From assembly GCF_001653335.1 (NCBI RefSeq), contig NZ_CP015079.1, positions 3,534,001 to 3,598,000 of the forward strand: a stretch of 64,000 nucleotides of DNA, read 5' to 3'. The DNA comes from Nocardioides dokdonensis FR1436. Its GTDB lineage: Bacteria > Actinomycetota > Actinomycetes > Propionibacteriales > Nocardioidaceae. Numbering within the stretch: position 1 is the first letter of the stretch; each line of letters starts with the position of its first letter. Shown one piece after another: positions 19,839 to 30,092 of the stretch. A program made the translations under genes and the position numbers. The notes under the pieces were generated by a model. It was not told where the DNA came from. It did no database searches and was given only the letters and a program-made list of their open reading frames with translations.

Positions 19839-19844
19839 TACAGT
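19839..19844 (+). promoter_or_regulatory. -10 element of DUF3099 gene (leaderless)
   Basis: TACAGT stands seven bases before the ATG at 19852, without a Shine-Dalgarno sequence. Confidence 0.6.
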
Positions 19845-19851
19845 CGAGATC

Positions 19852-20160
19852 ATGGCCAAGCAGCGAGCACGCGACGACGAGGCGGTGCGGATCACCACGG
19901 CCGCGGTGAGTCCCGACGAGGACCTCCGCAAGCGCCAGAAGCGCTACCTGGTCTCCATGACGATCCGGTCCGCGTGCTTCGTCGGGGCGGGTGTCGCCGG
20001 GCTGGCCGGGCTCACGTGGCTGTGGCCCGTCCTCATCGTCGGAGCGCTGGTGCTGCCCTACATCGCAGTCGTGCTCGCCAACGCCCAGGCCACCCGGATC
20101 GACGACTTCCAGCTGCGCGACGGCGCGTTCGGCGCCCCCGAGCTGGAGGCCCGCCGGTGA
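19852..20160 (+). CDS. DUF3099 family membrane protein
   Basis: This 102-residue protein has a charged N-terminus (RKRQKRY) followed by two hydrophobic segments (about 38-58 and 60-75) and a short cytoplasmic tail. The pattern ITTAAVSPDEDLRKRQKRYLVSM is that of the DUF3099 family found across actinobacteria; no function is established. The stop codon overlaps the GTG of the next small gene (GTGA), so the two are translationally coupled. Confidence 0.88.
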   Translation: MAKQRARDDEAVRITTAAVSPDEDLRKRQKRYLVSMTIRSACFVGAGVAGLAGLTWLWPVLIVGALVLPYIAVVLANAQATRIDDFQLRDGAFGAPELEARR

Positions 20161-20369
20161 GCGACGTGGACGTCTGCTCGGCCAAGGGCTGCAGCGCGCC
20201 CGCGACGCGGGCCCTGCTGTGGAACAACCCGCGCCTGCACACCCCCGAGCGCCGCAAGGCGTGGCTGGCCTGCCCGGACCACCAGGGCTCGCTGGGGTCC
20301 TTCCTGGGTTCGCGCGGCTTCCTCAAGGACGACGTCGAGCACGAGTCGGGCGCCGACCACACGGTCTGA
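20157..20369 (+). CDS. small cysteine-containing hypothetical protein
   Basis: This protein of 70 residues is coupled to the DUF3099 gene by a four-base overlap. It contains two cysteines near the N-terminus (DVCSAKGCSAPA) and a CPDHQ motif, which together could bind a metal. The middle NNPRLHTPERRKAWLACPDH is a conserved-looking core of small actinobacterial unknowns of this size. I know no demonstrated function. The next gene, moaA, lies on the opposite strand with nine bases between the stops. Confidence 0.75.
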   Translation: MSDVDVCSAKGCSAPATRALLWNNPRLHTPERRKAWLACPDHQGSLGSFLGSRGFLKDDVEHESGADHTV

Positions 20370-20378
20370 GGGCCGGGC

Positions 20379-21377
20379 TCAGCCGCCGATGGCCGACATC
20401 GGCCGGTCGGGCTGCAGGAACGACGGGTCGTCGATGCCGTGCCCGGCCGCCTTGCCGCGCATGGCGACGACCCAGCGCTCCGCCAGCTCCTCGTCGCTGG
20501 CCCCGGCGCGCAGGGCGCCGCGCAGGTCGGACTCGGACCGGGCGAACAGGCAGTTGCGGACCTGGCCGTCGGCGGTGAGCCGCACCCGGTCGCAGTCGCC
20601 GCAGAAGGGGCGGGTGACCGAGGCGATCACGCCGACCGTGCCGGGCCCGCCGTCGACGGTGAACAGCTCGGCGGGCGCGCTGCCGCGCGGCTCCTCGGCA
20701 GGGGTGAGGTCGAACACGGTCGCGAGGCTGGCGAAGATCTCGTCGGCGGTGATCATCCCCTCACGGCTCCAGCCGTGCTGGGCGTCCAGCGGCATCTGCT
20801 CGATGAAGCGCAGCTCGTAGCCACGCTCGAGGCACCAGGCCAGCAGCTCCGGGGCCTGGTCGTCGTTCTCGCCGCGCAGCAGCACCGCGTTGACCTTCAC
20901 CGGGCCCAGGCCAGCGCGCTGCGCCGCCTCCAGGCCCGCGACGACGTCGTGGAACCGGTCGCGGCGGGTGATGCGGTGGAACGTGTCGGCGCGGGCGGTG
21001 TCCAGGCTGACGTTGACCCGGTCGAGACCCGCAGCCTTGAGCGCCTCGGCGTTGCGCGACAGGCCCAGGGCGTTGGTCGTGACGGAGATGTCCAGGTCGG
21101 GCCCGAGCTCGCGGGTACGCCGCACGATGTCGACCAGGCCTCGGCGCACCAGCGGCTCGCCGCCCGTGAAGCGGACCTCCTGGATGCCGAGGTGCGCAGC
21201 GCCGATGCCGATCAGCCGCACCACCTCGTCGTCGGTGAGCACCGAGTCGTCCGGAAGCCAGTCCAGGCCCTCCGGGGGCATGCAGTAGCTGCAGCGCAGG
21301 TTGCAGCGGTCCGTCAGCGACACCCGCAGGTCCGTCGCCACCCGGCCGTACCGGTCCTCGAGAAGAAGTGGCGTCAT
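20379..21377 (-). CDS. moaA: GTP 3',8-cyclase (molybdenum cofactor biosynthesis)
   Basis: MoaA is a radical SAM enzyme that rearranges GTP to 3',8-cyclo-GTP, the first step of molybdopterin synthesis. The 332-residue protein has the SAM cluster motif with C25, C29 and C32 (DRCNLRCSYC), TGGEPL, a second C-terminal cluster (RPFCGDCDRVRLT, then NCLFA), and ends in the conserved GG. The ATG at 21377 follows TATGCT by seven bases, which excludes longer upstream reading. No other moa gene adjoins it, so the partner moaC and others are elsewhere. Confidence 0.96.
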   Translation of the reverse strand: MTPLLLEDRYGRVATDLRVSLTDRCNLRCSYCMPPEGLDWLPDDSVLTDDEVVRLIGIGAAHLGIQEVRFTGGEPLVRRGLVDIVRRTRELGPDLDISVTTNALGLSRNAEALKAAGLDRVNVSLDTARADTFHRITRRDRFHDVVAGLEAAQRAGLGPVKVNAVLLRGENDDQAPELLAWCLERGYELRFIEQMPLDAQHGWSREGMITADEIFASLATVFDLTPAEEPRGSAPAELFTVDGGPGTVGVIASVTRPFCGDCDRVRLTADGQVRNCLFARSESDLRGALRAGASDEELAERWVVAMRGKAAGHGIDDPSFLQPDRPMSAIGG

Positions 21378-21384
21378 GTGAGGA

Positions 21385-21390
21385 AGCATA
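21385..21390 (-). promoter_or_regulatory. -10 element of moaA (leaderless)
   Basis: TATGCT on the minus strand lies seven bases before the moaA ATG. This leaves no room for a molybdenum cofactor riboswitch in the leader. Confidence 0.55.
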
Positions 21391-21435
21391 CGGGCGGGGC
21401 GGGCGCCCGGGCCGGGGCGTCGACCCCGTGCCGGA

Positions 21436-21441
21436 TAACCT
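21436..21441 (+). promoter_or_regulatory. -10 element of SURF1 gene (leaderless)
   Basis: TAACCT lies six bases before the GTG start at 21448. Confidence 0.5.
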
Positions 21442-21447
21442 CGTCGT

Positions 21448-22209
21448 GTGCGCTCGTTCCGCTTCCTGGTCTCTCGTCGCTGGCTGCTCTTCGCCCTCGC
21501 GGTCGTGGTCCTCGCCACCGGCTCCTGGTGGCTGGGCCAGTGGCAGTTCGACCGGCTCGAGCAGCGCAAGGACGACAACTCCGTGGTGCGGGCCAACGAG
21601 CAGCAGGACCCGGTCCCCGTCGAGCAGGTCCTCTCCCCCGGCGGCGAGGTCGACCCTGATGACGAGTGGCGGGTGGTGACGGCCACCGGCACCTACGCCC
21701 CGGAGGAGACCGTCATCGTGCGCTACCGCACCCGCGACGGCGCCTCGGGCGTCGACGTGGTGGTGCCGCTGGTGACCGGGTCGGGCACGGCGCTGCTGGT
21801 CGACCGCGGCTGGCTCGCGACCCGCGCCGCGGGCACCACCCGCCCCGACGACGTGCCGGCGCCCCCCGCCGGTGAGGTGACGGTGTCCGGCTGGGTGCGC
21901 GCCGACGGCACCGGCGACTCCACGGCCGTCAACGACCTCTCCACCCGCTCTATCAGCAGCGCGCGCATCGGTGAGGCGCTCGACCGCGAGGTGTACGGCG
22001 GCTCGGTCGAGCTGCGCTCCGAGGACCCGGAGCCCGCCACCGCCCTCGAACCGGTCGAGCTGCCCGAGCTCGACAACGGTCCGCACTTCTTCTACGGCCT
22101 GCAGTGGTGGTTCTTCGGCCTGCTGGCCGTCACCGGCTTCCTCTACCTCGCCTGGGACGAGCGTCGCGGCCCGCGGCGCACCCGGAAGGCCCCTCAGTCG
22201 GTCAGCTGA
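21448..22209 (+). CDS. SURF1 family cytochrome oxidase assembly protein
   Basis: SURF1 proteins help deliver haem a to cytochrome c oxidase subunit I. The 253-residue protein has the canonical two-helix topology: one membrane segment near residues 12-30 (WLLFALAVVVLATGSWWLGQWQ) and one near 210-232, with a periplasmic domain between. It keeps the WQ-R motif (LGQWQFDRLEQRK) and YFYGLQWW-like residues before the second helix (HFFYGLQWWFFG). The haem A genes ctaA and ctaB in this window belong to the same pathway. Its last 16 bases overlap the convergent ABC exporter gene. Confidence 0.9.
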   Translation: MRSFRFLVSRRWLLFALAVVVLATGSWWLGQWQFDRLEQRKDDNSVVRANEQQDPVPVEQVLSPGGEVDPDDEWRVVTATGTYAPEETVIVRYRTRDGASGVDVVVPLVTGSGTALLVDRGWLATRAAGTTRPDDVPAPPAGEVTVSGWVRADGTGDSTAVNDLSTRSISSARIGEALDREVYGGSVELRSEDPEPATALEPVELPELDNGPHFFYGLQWWFFGLLAVTGFLYLAWDERRGPRRTRKAPQSVS

Positions 22210-24089
22210 CCGTGGCGCTCACCGAGGTCGTCGACGAACTGGGTGCGGTAGAGGTCGGCATACAGGCCGCCCTGCGCGAGCAGCTCGCTGTGGGTGCCGG
22301 ACTGCACGATCCGGCCCTCGTCGAGGACGAGGATCTGGTCGGCGTTGCGCACCGTGCTGAGCCGGTGCGCGATGACCAGCGAGGTCCGGCCCTCGAGCGC
22401 TGCGTCCAGGGCGCGCTGGACCGCGGCCTCGGACTCGCTGTCCAGGTGGGCGGTCGCCTCGTCGAGGACCACGATGCCGGGCGACTTGAGCAGCAGCCGG
22501 GCGATGGCGAGCCGTTGGCGCTCGCCGCCGGAGAGCCGGTAGCCGCGGTCGCCCACGACCGTGTCGAGCCCGTCGGGCAGCCGGCGCACCGTCTCGGCGA
22601 TCTGGGCGGCCTCCAGGCTGGACCAGATGTCGTGGTCCGCCGCGTCGGGTCGGGCGTAGACCATGTTGGCGCGGATCGTGTCGTGGAAGAGGTGGGCGTC
22701 CTGGGTGACGTAGCCGACCGCGTCCTCGAGGGACTGCAGGCTCACGTCGCGCACGTCGTGCCCGCCGACGCGCACCGTGCCGGACGTGACGTCGTACAGG
22801 CGGGCCACCAGGTGGGTCACGGTGGTCTTGCCGGCACCCGAGGGCCCGACGAGGGCGACCATCCGGCCGACGTCGGCGGTGAACGAGACGTCCCGCAGCA
22901 CGGGGCCACCGGACCGCGACTCCGGTCGGGCCACGCCCTCCAGCGAGGGCAGGGAGACCTCGCCGGCCCCGGGGTAGGTGAACCCGACGTGGTCGAACTC
23001 GAGCCGGGCGGCGCTGCGCGGCAGCACCACCGGGTCCGCGGCCTCCTCGATGAGCGACGGCAGGTCGAGCACCTCGAAGACCCGCTCGAAGCTGACCAGC
23101 GCCGTCATCACGTCGATGCGCACGTTGGAGAGGCCCTGCAGGGGGCCGAGCAGGCGCAGCAGCAGCGTCGCCAGGGCGATCAGCGTGCCGATGGTCAGCG
23201 CGTCGCTGATCACCAGCTGGCCGCCGACGCCGTAGACCAGGGCGGTGGCCAGCGCCGGCACCAGGAACATCGTCGACCCGAAGATGCGGGTGATCAGGCT
23301 GATCCGCACGCCCAGGTCGCGGACCAGGGCGGCCTTGGTGGCGAACAGCGCGTCCTCGTCCTCGCGACGCCCGAAGAGCTTGAGCAGCATCGCGCCGCCG
23401 ACGTTGAAGCGCTCGGTCATGTTGTTGCCGAGGTCGGCGTTGCCGTTCATCTGGTCGCGGGTCAGCCCGGCGAGGCGCTGGCTGACGAAGCGGGAGGCCA
23501 GGAAGAGGAGCGGGAACAGCGCCAGGCACATCAGGGTGACCTGCCAGCTCAGCGCCAGCATGGTGATCCCGACGACCACCACCGCGATGGAGTTCGACAC
23601 GGTGCTCGACAGGGTGCTGGTGAAGGCGCGCTGGGCGCCGACGACGTCGTTGTTGAGCCGGCTGACCAGTGCACCGGTCTGGGTGCGGGTGAAGAACGCC
23701 ATCGACTGGCGCTGGACGTGGGCGAAGACCTGCGTGCGCAGGTCGTAGATCAGTCCCTCACCGATCCGGGAGGAGAACCAGCCGGCCAGGACGCTGAGCA
23801 CGGCATTGAAGACGGCGAAGCCGGCCATCACCAGGGCCAGGACCGTGACCAGACCACGGTCCCCGGCGGTGATGCCGTCGTCGACGATGCGCTGGACCAG
23901 CAGCGGGGTCACCACGACCAGCGAGGCGTCGATGACGGTGAGGACCAGGAAGAAGGAGATCAGGCCGCGGTGCGGACGGGCGAACCCGACGACCCGGCGC
24001 ACCGTCTGGCGCGAGAGCCGGTTGTTCACCACGCTTCGGTCGGTCCTGAGGTGTCGCCACGCAGGTCCTGCGCCCATCATCCCTGACAC
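22194..24089 (-). CDS. ABC exporter with fused membrane and ATPase domains
   Basis: This protein of about 631 residues has a six-helix type I exporter domain (about 35-340) and a C-terminal ATPase domain, with Walker A GPSGAGKTT near residue 414, signature LSGGERQRLAIARLL and Walker B IVVLDEATAHLD. It would work as a homodimer or with another half-transporter, exporting lipid, drug or peptide; the substrate is not inferable. I chose the GTG at 24089 because a GAGAGGA ribosome binding site precedes it; ATG codons at 24080 and 24077 are alternatives. It lies ten bases after the enoyl-CoA hydratase gene and overlaps SURF1 by 16 bases at its end. Confidence 0.9.
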   Translation of the reverse strand: MSGMMGAGPAWRHLRTDRSVVNNRLSRQTVRRVVGFARPHRGLISFFLVLTVIDASLVVVTPLLVQRIVDDGITAGDRGLVTVLALVMAGFAVFNAVLSVLAGWFSSRIGEGLIYDLRTQVFAHVQRQSMAFFTRTQTGALVSRLNNDVVGAQRAFTSTLSSTVSNSIAVVVVGITMLALSWQVTLMCLALFPLLFLASRFVSQRLAGLTRDQMNGNADLGNNMTERFNVGGAMLLKLFGRREDEDALFATKAALVRDLGVRISLITRIFGSTMFLVPALATALVYGVGGQLVISDALTIGTLIALATLLLRLLGPLQGLSNVRIDVMTALVSFERVFEVLDLPSLIEEAADPVVLPRSAARLEFDHVGFTYPGAGEVSLPSLEGVARPESRSGGPVLRDVSFTADVGRMVALVGPSGAGKTTVTHLVARLYDVTSGTVRVGGHDVRDVSLQSLEDAVGYVTQDAHLFHDTIRANMVYARPDAADHDIWSSLEAAQIAETVRRLPDGLDTVVGDRGYRLSGGERQRLAIARLLLKSPGIVVLDEATAHLDSESEAAVQRALDAALEGRTSLVIAHRLSTVRNADQILVLDEGRIVQSGTHSELLAQGGLYADLYRTQFVDDLGERHGQLTD

Positions 24090-24099
24090 GTCGGTCCTC

Positions 24100-24897
24100 T
24101 CACTGCTGCATCGCGGCCGCGACCTCGCGGAACCGGCGGCCCTGCGCCTCGCGCTCGAGGCGGCACTGCTCGTCCAGCGGGAGCGCTGCCGCCGTCTGCA
24201 GCAGCGCCTTGGTCTCACGCACCGCCCCGGGCATCGGGGCGGTGAGGGACTCGACGAGGTGCGTCACGGTGACGGCGAGCTGGTCGGTCGGGACCGCGGT
24301 GAGCGCGAGCCCGATGCGCACCGCCTCCTCGGCACCGACCATGCGTGCCGTGGCACAGATCTCCAGTGCCCTCGCGTAGCCAACCGCCTCGACCAGCGGT
24401 TTTGTTCCCGTCAGGTCCGGGACCAGCCCCAGGGCCGACTCCTTCATGCACAGCTGGGCGTCGTCGGTGAGCACCCTCAGGTCGCAGGAGAGCGCGAGCT
24501 GGAAGCCGGCGCCCACGGCGTAGCCCTGCACGGCGGCGATCGAGACGAACGACGGGTCGCGCAGCCAGGTGAAGCCCCGCTGGTAGTCGTCGATGGTCGA
24601 GGAGATCTCCTCGTCGCTCCCCCGCAGGAGGTCGGCGACGGTCTCCACCCCCGCCGCGGACGAGGCCGGGTCGAGCATCGCGCGGTCCAGGCCGGCGGAG
24701 AACGTGGTGCCTGCGCCGCGCACGACGACCACGCGCACGGCGTCGTCGGCCACGAGGCCCTCGCCCACGCCCGCCAGGGCCCGCCACATGGCCGGTGTCT
24801 GGGCGTTGCGGACCTCGGGACGGTCCAGGGTCACGGTCGCGACGGCGCCCTCGACCCGGACCTGGAGACCGACCTCGGCAAGCTCTTCTGGAGTCAT
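24100..24897 (-). CDS. enoyl-CoA hydratase/isomerase family protein
   Basis: This 265-residue crotonase-fold protein has the oxyanion-hole segments typical of the family (NAQTPAMWRAL, TFSAGLD, and AVQGYAVGAGFQLALSCDLRV) and a C-terminal helical region. It would act on a CoA thioester, most likely in fatty acid or related degradation. The second catalytic glutamate region reads CMKESALGLVPDLTGTKPL, which keeps an acidic residue but is not diagnostic between hydratase and isomerase. The ATG follows TAGACT by six bases. The ABC exporter follows in the same direction after ten bases. Confidence 0.88.
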   Translation of the reverse strand: MTPEELAEVGLQVRVEGAVATVTLDRPEVRNAQTPAMWRALAGVGEGLVADDAVRVVVVRGAGTTFSAGLDRAMLDPASSAAGVETVADLLRGSDEEISSTIDDYQRGFTWLRDPSFVSIAAVQGYAVGAGFQLALSCDLRVLTDDAQLCMKESALGLVPDLTGTKPLVEAVGYARALEICATARMVGAEEAVRIGLALTAVPTDQLAVTVTHLVESLTAPMPGAVRETKALLQTAAALPLDEQCRLEREAQGRRFREVAAAMQQ

Positions 24898-24903
24898 GGT
24901 CGG

Positions 24904-24909
24904 AGTCTA
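24904..24909 (-). promoter_or_regulatory. -10 element of enoyl-CoA hydratase/ABC exporter operon (leaderless)
   Basis: TAGACT on the minus strand lies six bases before the ATG at 24897. Confidence 0.5.
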
Positions 24910-24940
24910 GGAACCCCGACCGACACCCGCTGCGGTGGCC

Positions 24941-26539
<1,599 letters not shown>

Positions 26540-26548
26540 AGGTACCTC

Positions 26549-26568
26549 ATCGTAGGAGTCGGTAGCCT
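26549..26568. promoter_or_regulatory. divergent promoter pair, ABC-F and metallopeptidase genes
   Basis: On the minus strand TACGAT (26549-26554) lies nine bases before the ABC-F start. On the plus strand TAGCCT (26563-26568) lies about 50 bases before the metallopeptidase GTG, which has its own AGGAGG ribosome binding site. The two -10 elements are back to back. Confidence 0.45.
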
Positions 26569-26618
26569 CAGCCACCGATTCGCCGACACCCGACGAACGC
26601 CGCCCCAGGAGGCCCGAC

Positions 26619-27572
26619 GTGAGGTTCAACCCCAAGGCCCGCCTCGACACCCGGCGCACGCGTGACGTAGGTCGCAGCGGTGGCCGCTCCAGCGGGTCCA
26701 CCGGCCGGCTCGGCGGCGGTCGCGGCGGCGGCTCCCTGCCCCTTCCCGGCGGGGTCGCCGGGGGCGGTGGCGTGCTCGCGGTCGTCCTCGCGATCGGCTT
26801 CTTCGTCGTCACCCAGCTCATGGGCGGCGGCACGGACGGCGGCCCGGGTGGCACCGCGCTCGACACGAGCCGGGTCGAGGGCACCGAACGGTACGCCTCG
26901 TGCGAGACCGGCGAGGACGCCAACAGGTCGGCCGACTGCGCCCGGGTCGCGGTGGAGAACTCGCTCTTCGACTTCTGGGGCGACACCCTCGGCGCCGACT
27001 TCCGGCCCGAGCAGGCGCTGGTGACCTTCTCCGGCGACGTGCAGACCGGCTGCGGCGGCGCGAGCTCGGCGGTGGGCCCGTTCTACTGCCCCGCCGACGA
27101 GACGATCTACCTCGACAGCGGGTTCTTCGACGAGGTCCTGGAGCGCCAGCTCGGCGGTCCGGACGGCGGCTTCGTCGAGGCCTACGTGCTCGCCCACGAG
27201 TACGGCCACCACATGCAGAACGTGCTGGGCACGATGGGCCGGGTCCGCACCCAGCAGGGCGCCTCCTCCGACGCGGTGCGCCTGGAGCTGCAGGCGGACT
27301 GCTACGCCGGGATGTGGGCGCGCGGCGCCACCGCCACCGAGGACTCCACCGGCACGGCGCTGTTCAGCGAGCTGAGCGACGAGGACGTCCGGCTGGCGCT
27401 CGAGGCCGCGGCGAGCGTGGGTGACGACCGGATCCAGGAGAAGACGTCGGGCCAGGTCGACCCCGAGTCGTGGACCCACGGCTCGGCCGAGCAGCGCCAG
27501 CGCTGGTTCCGCGTCGGGTTCGACGGCGGCGACCTCACCGACTGCGACACCTTCGCCGCCCGCACCCTGTAG
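26619..27572 (+). CDS. neutral zinc metallopeptidase (YpfJ family)
   Basis: The 317-residue protein has a basic, Gly-rich N-terminus, one membrane segment (about 45-67) and an extracytoplasmic domain containing the zinc motif HEYGH (193-197), followed by the conserved Gln/Asn region HMQNVLG. It keeps the family pattern around LELQADCYAGMWARG, where the glutamate is probably the third zinc ligand. No substrate is known for this family. The GTG start has a strong AGGAGG six bases upstream. It converges with the broken phosphotransferase gene, with only three bases between the stops. Confidence 0.92.
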   Translation: MRFNPKARLDTRRTRDVGRSGGRSSGSTGRLGGGRGGGSLPLPGGVAGGGGVLAVVLAIGFFVVTQLMGGGTDGGPGGTALDTSRVEGTERYASCETGEDANRSADCARVAVENSLFDFWGDTLGADFRPEQALVTFSGDVQTGCGGASSAVGPFYCPADETIYLDSGFFDEVLERQLGGPDGGFVEAYVLAHEYGHHMQNVLGTMGRVRTQQGASSDAVRLELQADCYAGMWARGATATEDSTGTALFSELSDEDVRLALEAAASVGDDRIQEKTSGQVDPESWTHGSAEQRQRWFRVGFDGGDLTDCDTFAARTL

Positions 27573-27575
27573 CGC

Positions 27576-28492
27576 TCAGCCGTCGACCAGCGCCTCGATC
27601 AGGGGGAACTGCCGCTGCAGCGCTCGCAGGTGCGGGGCGACGGACGGGTGGCGGAACTTGCCCGCCAGCGCGCCCTCACCTCCGGCGACCCGTGACAGCG
27701 CCCACTCCGCGCGGCTCAGCGCGGTGTAGACCGCGGTGACCCGCGCCCCCAGCGCCACCTGGTCCGCGGTGGCGACGCCGTCGGGCAGGCCGAGCAGGTA
27801 GGCGTCGAGCAGTGGCTCGAAGTCCTCCCGGGCGGCGAGCAGGTAGTAGCCGAGGTCGGCGCCGACCGCGGCGGTGCCCAGGCACGACCAGTCGAGGGCC
27901 ACGACGTCGTCGCCCTCGCGACCCGGCAGGTTGCCCGGTGTCGGGTCGCCGTGCTGGAGGACCTGCGGCAGGGCGTCGACCCGTGCCAGGAGGGAGTCGC
28001 GGCGCGTCCACAGGTGCTCGGCGACGTCGGCGACCGTCGTGCGGGCCAGGGTCGGCCAGCCGCCCCGGTGCGCCGTACGACGCAGCCGGTCGCGCAGCTG
28101 GTCACGAGCCAGCCAGGCGACGTCCGGCACCGGCGTACCGGCGAAGCGGCCCAGGGCGTGGACGGCGAAGAGCCCGTTGACGGCGGCGTCCTCGACCCAG
28201 TCCTCGGTCAGCGTGATGCCCTCCACGTCCTCCTCGACGACGGAGCGCACCGGCGGGCGCAGGCCCCGGGTGCGAGCCAGCACCCCGGACGTCACCACGT
28301 CGGCGGCGCGGCGCCAGTAGGCGAAGTGACGGGGGTCGCTGAGCTCGGCGGGTCGTGCTCGCCGGGGGCGGACAGGCGCTTCACGGACACCGGCTGCTCA
28401 CCGAGGCTGGTGCGCCACACCCCGAGCGTGGACATGCCACCCCCTCCGGGGAGGGGATGCCAGCCGGGATCGGGCTGCCACACGGGGGCCAC
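27576..28492 (-). pseudogene. frameshifted phosphotransferase (aminoglycoside/choline kinase-like)
   Basis: Two reading frames together make one protein of about 304 residues. The N-terminal part (from a GTG at 28492, seven bases after TAGCGT) reads LPGGGGMSTLGVWRT...SVKRLSAPGEHDP. It then leaves frame at about 28345-28351, and the neighbouring frame continues as AELSDPRHFAYWRRAADV through the kinase-like core LQHGDPTPGNLPG (catalytic loop) and VALDWSCLG (metal site) to the stop. One missing base at the GACCCGCCGAG site restores a single frame. The break may be a real inactivating deletion, a sequencing error, or, less likely, programmed. An internal GTG at 28298 could express only the C-terminal 240 residues, lacking the ATP-binding N-lobe. 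Confidence 0.8.
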
Positions 28493-28499
28493 GTTCGTG

Positions 28500-28505
28500 A
28501 CGCTA
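28500..28505 (-). promoter_or_regulatory. -10 element of phosphotransferase gene
   Basis: TAGCGT on the minus strand lies seven bases before the GTG at 28492 and overlaps the stop codon of the upstream ABC permease gene. Confidence 0.5.
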
Positions 28506-30092
28506 GCCGATGTCGCGGCGCAGGAACGCGAACTGCGCCGACACGCCGACGGCCAGCGCGACCGCCAGGAGCGCCGCCAGGGCGGGCAGCGACGAGTCCT
28601 CGGCGGGGACCAGGGGCAGGTGGTCGAAGGGCGAGAGCCACCGGACCCAGCGCGGCAGGTCGAGGAGCTCGCCGAAGAACATCACGACCACCGCGACCCC
28701 CAGCGGCACCCAGGCGAGCGCAGCCCGTCGTGGCACGGCTGCATGCACCAGCCGCGCGACCGCGGCCAGCACCAGCACGGAAGGGGCGTACTGCAGCATC
28801 GGCAGCACGAAGGCCCCGACCTGGGCGGGGTCGGAGCTGACCAGCGCGAAGCCGGTCCCGATGCCGAGCCCGCTCACCACGAGCAGCAGCGCTGTGCCCA
28901 GGAGCGTGACAGCGGTCCAGGCCAGCAGCCAGCGGCCACGCCGCAGCGGCGTCGCGAGCACCAGCTCGGCCAGGCCACTCTCCTCCTCGGCGCGGGGTCG
29001 CAGCGTCGAGGCGGTGGCGAACCCCGTCACCAGCAGCGCCAGCATCAGGAGCATCGTGGCGAAGTAGCCGTCGACCAGGTCGGCTGCGCCCTGGGTCATC
29101 ACGTCGCGGCCGAGGTCGGTGCTGCCCACCAGCTCGTCGACCTCGGTGCCGAGGGCGCCGTACGCGGGAGCGGTCAGCGCGAGTCCCACGCCCCACCCCA
29201 GCACTCCCGCGCGCTGCAGACGCCAGGCCAGCCCCACCGGGCCCGCGAGGAGCCGGCCGGCCCGGGGCGGCCCCGGGCGGGCGGCCACGAGCCCCCCTCC
29301 GATGTCGCGTCGTACGAGGAGCACGGCGGCCACCGCGAGGTTCACGACCGTGGCGCCGAGAAGCAGCACCGCCGGCCACCAGCGCAGCCCGGAGAAGGGC
29401 TGCATCCCCTGGTACCACCCGATCGGGGAGAGCCAGGACAGCGCAGGCACCGACACGTCGCCCACGGCGCGCAGGGCGTAGGCCGCCGCGACGACCGCCC
29501 CGGCGATGCCGCGAGCTGCGCGGGTGCTGGCGACCAGCTGGGCGGCGACCAACGTCGTGCCGGTGAAGCACAGCCCGCACAGGGTCAGGCCGACGCCCAG
29601 CGCCAGCGAGTCGGCGGTGTCCAGCGGGTAGACGACCAGGGAGAGGGTCACCAGGAGCCCGGAGAGCACCGAGAGGGCCACCGAGGTGAGCACAGCCGCC
29701 GCCGGGGGCGCGAAGCGACCGACGGCCCCCGAGCGCACCAGGTCGTCCCGACCCGACTCCTCCTCGGCGCGGGTGTGCCGGGTGACCACGACCATGACGA
29801 CCAGGCCGAGCAGCACCGCGCCGAACGCGCTGGCCTGCCAGGTCACCTGGCCGCCCACGGTGTCGAGGGCGCGGGCCGGACCCGCGAGCGCGATCATCGC
29901 GTCGTTGCGCTCCATCGCAGCGGCCATCCGGGCGAGCTCGCCCTCGCCCGTGTAGAGCCGGTCGATCGACCAGGCCTGGGCCCAGTAGAGGAGCGCCAGC
30001 GCCGCCCCCGAGCCCAGCACCAGCCAGCGGTCGCCGCGCATCGCCCTGACCGCCAGGACGAGGGTGCCGGTGAAGGCGCCGTCCGTGGTCAC
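28503..30092 (-). CDS. ABC exporter permease (polyketide antibiotic exporter-like)
   Basis: This 529-residue protein has about twelve hydrophobic segments arranged as two similar halves, each containing an RAEEESG motif after a hydrophobic stretch ([14 protein letters not shown] and [14 protein letters not shown]). That repeat is characteristic of actinobacterial permeases annotated as exporters of polyketide antibiotics. It is coupled to its ATPase by a four-base overlap (GTGA). The pair would form a two-gene efflux system; the substrate is not known, and no biosynthetic cluster lies nearby. Confidence 0.9.
   Translation of the reverse strand: MTTDGAFTGTLVLAVRAMRGDRWLVLGSGAALALLYWAQAWSIDRLYTGEGELARMAAAMERNDAMIALAGPARALDTVGGQVTWQASAFGAVLLGLVVMVVVTRHTRAEEESGRDDLVRSGAVGRFAPPAAAVLTSVALSVLSGLLVTLSLVVYPLDTADSLALGVGLTLCGLCFTGTTLVAAQLVASTRAARGIAGAVVAAAYALRAVGDVSVPALSWLSPIGWYQGMQPFSGLRWWPAVLLLGATVVNLAVAAVLLVRRDIGGGLVAARPGPPRAGRLLAGPVGLAWRLQRAGVLGWGVGLALTAPAYGALGTEVDELVGSTDLGRDVMTQGAADLVDGYFATMLLMLALLVTGFATASTLRPRAEEESGLAELVLATPLRRGRWLLAWTAVTLLGTALLLVVSGLGIGTGFALVSSDPAQVGAFVLPMLQYAPSVLVLAAVARLVHAAVPRRAALAWVPLGVAVVVMFFGELLDLPRWVRWLSPFDHLPLVPAEDSSLPALAALLAVALAVGVSAQFAFLRRDIG

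Noticed and set aside
21378..21447. Riboswitch (molybdenum cofactor) ahead of moaA
   Set aside because: The -10 hexamer lies seven bases before the ATG, so there is no leader in which a riboswitch could fold.
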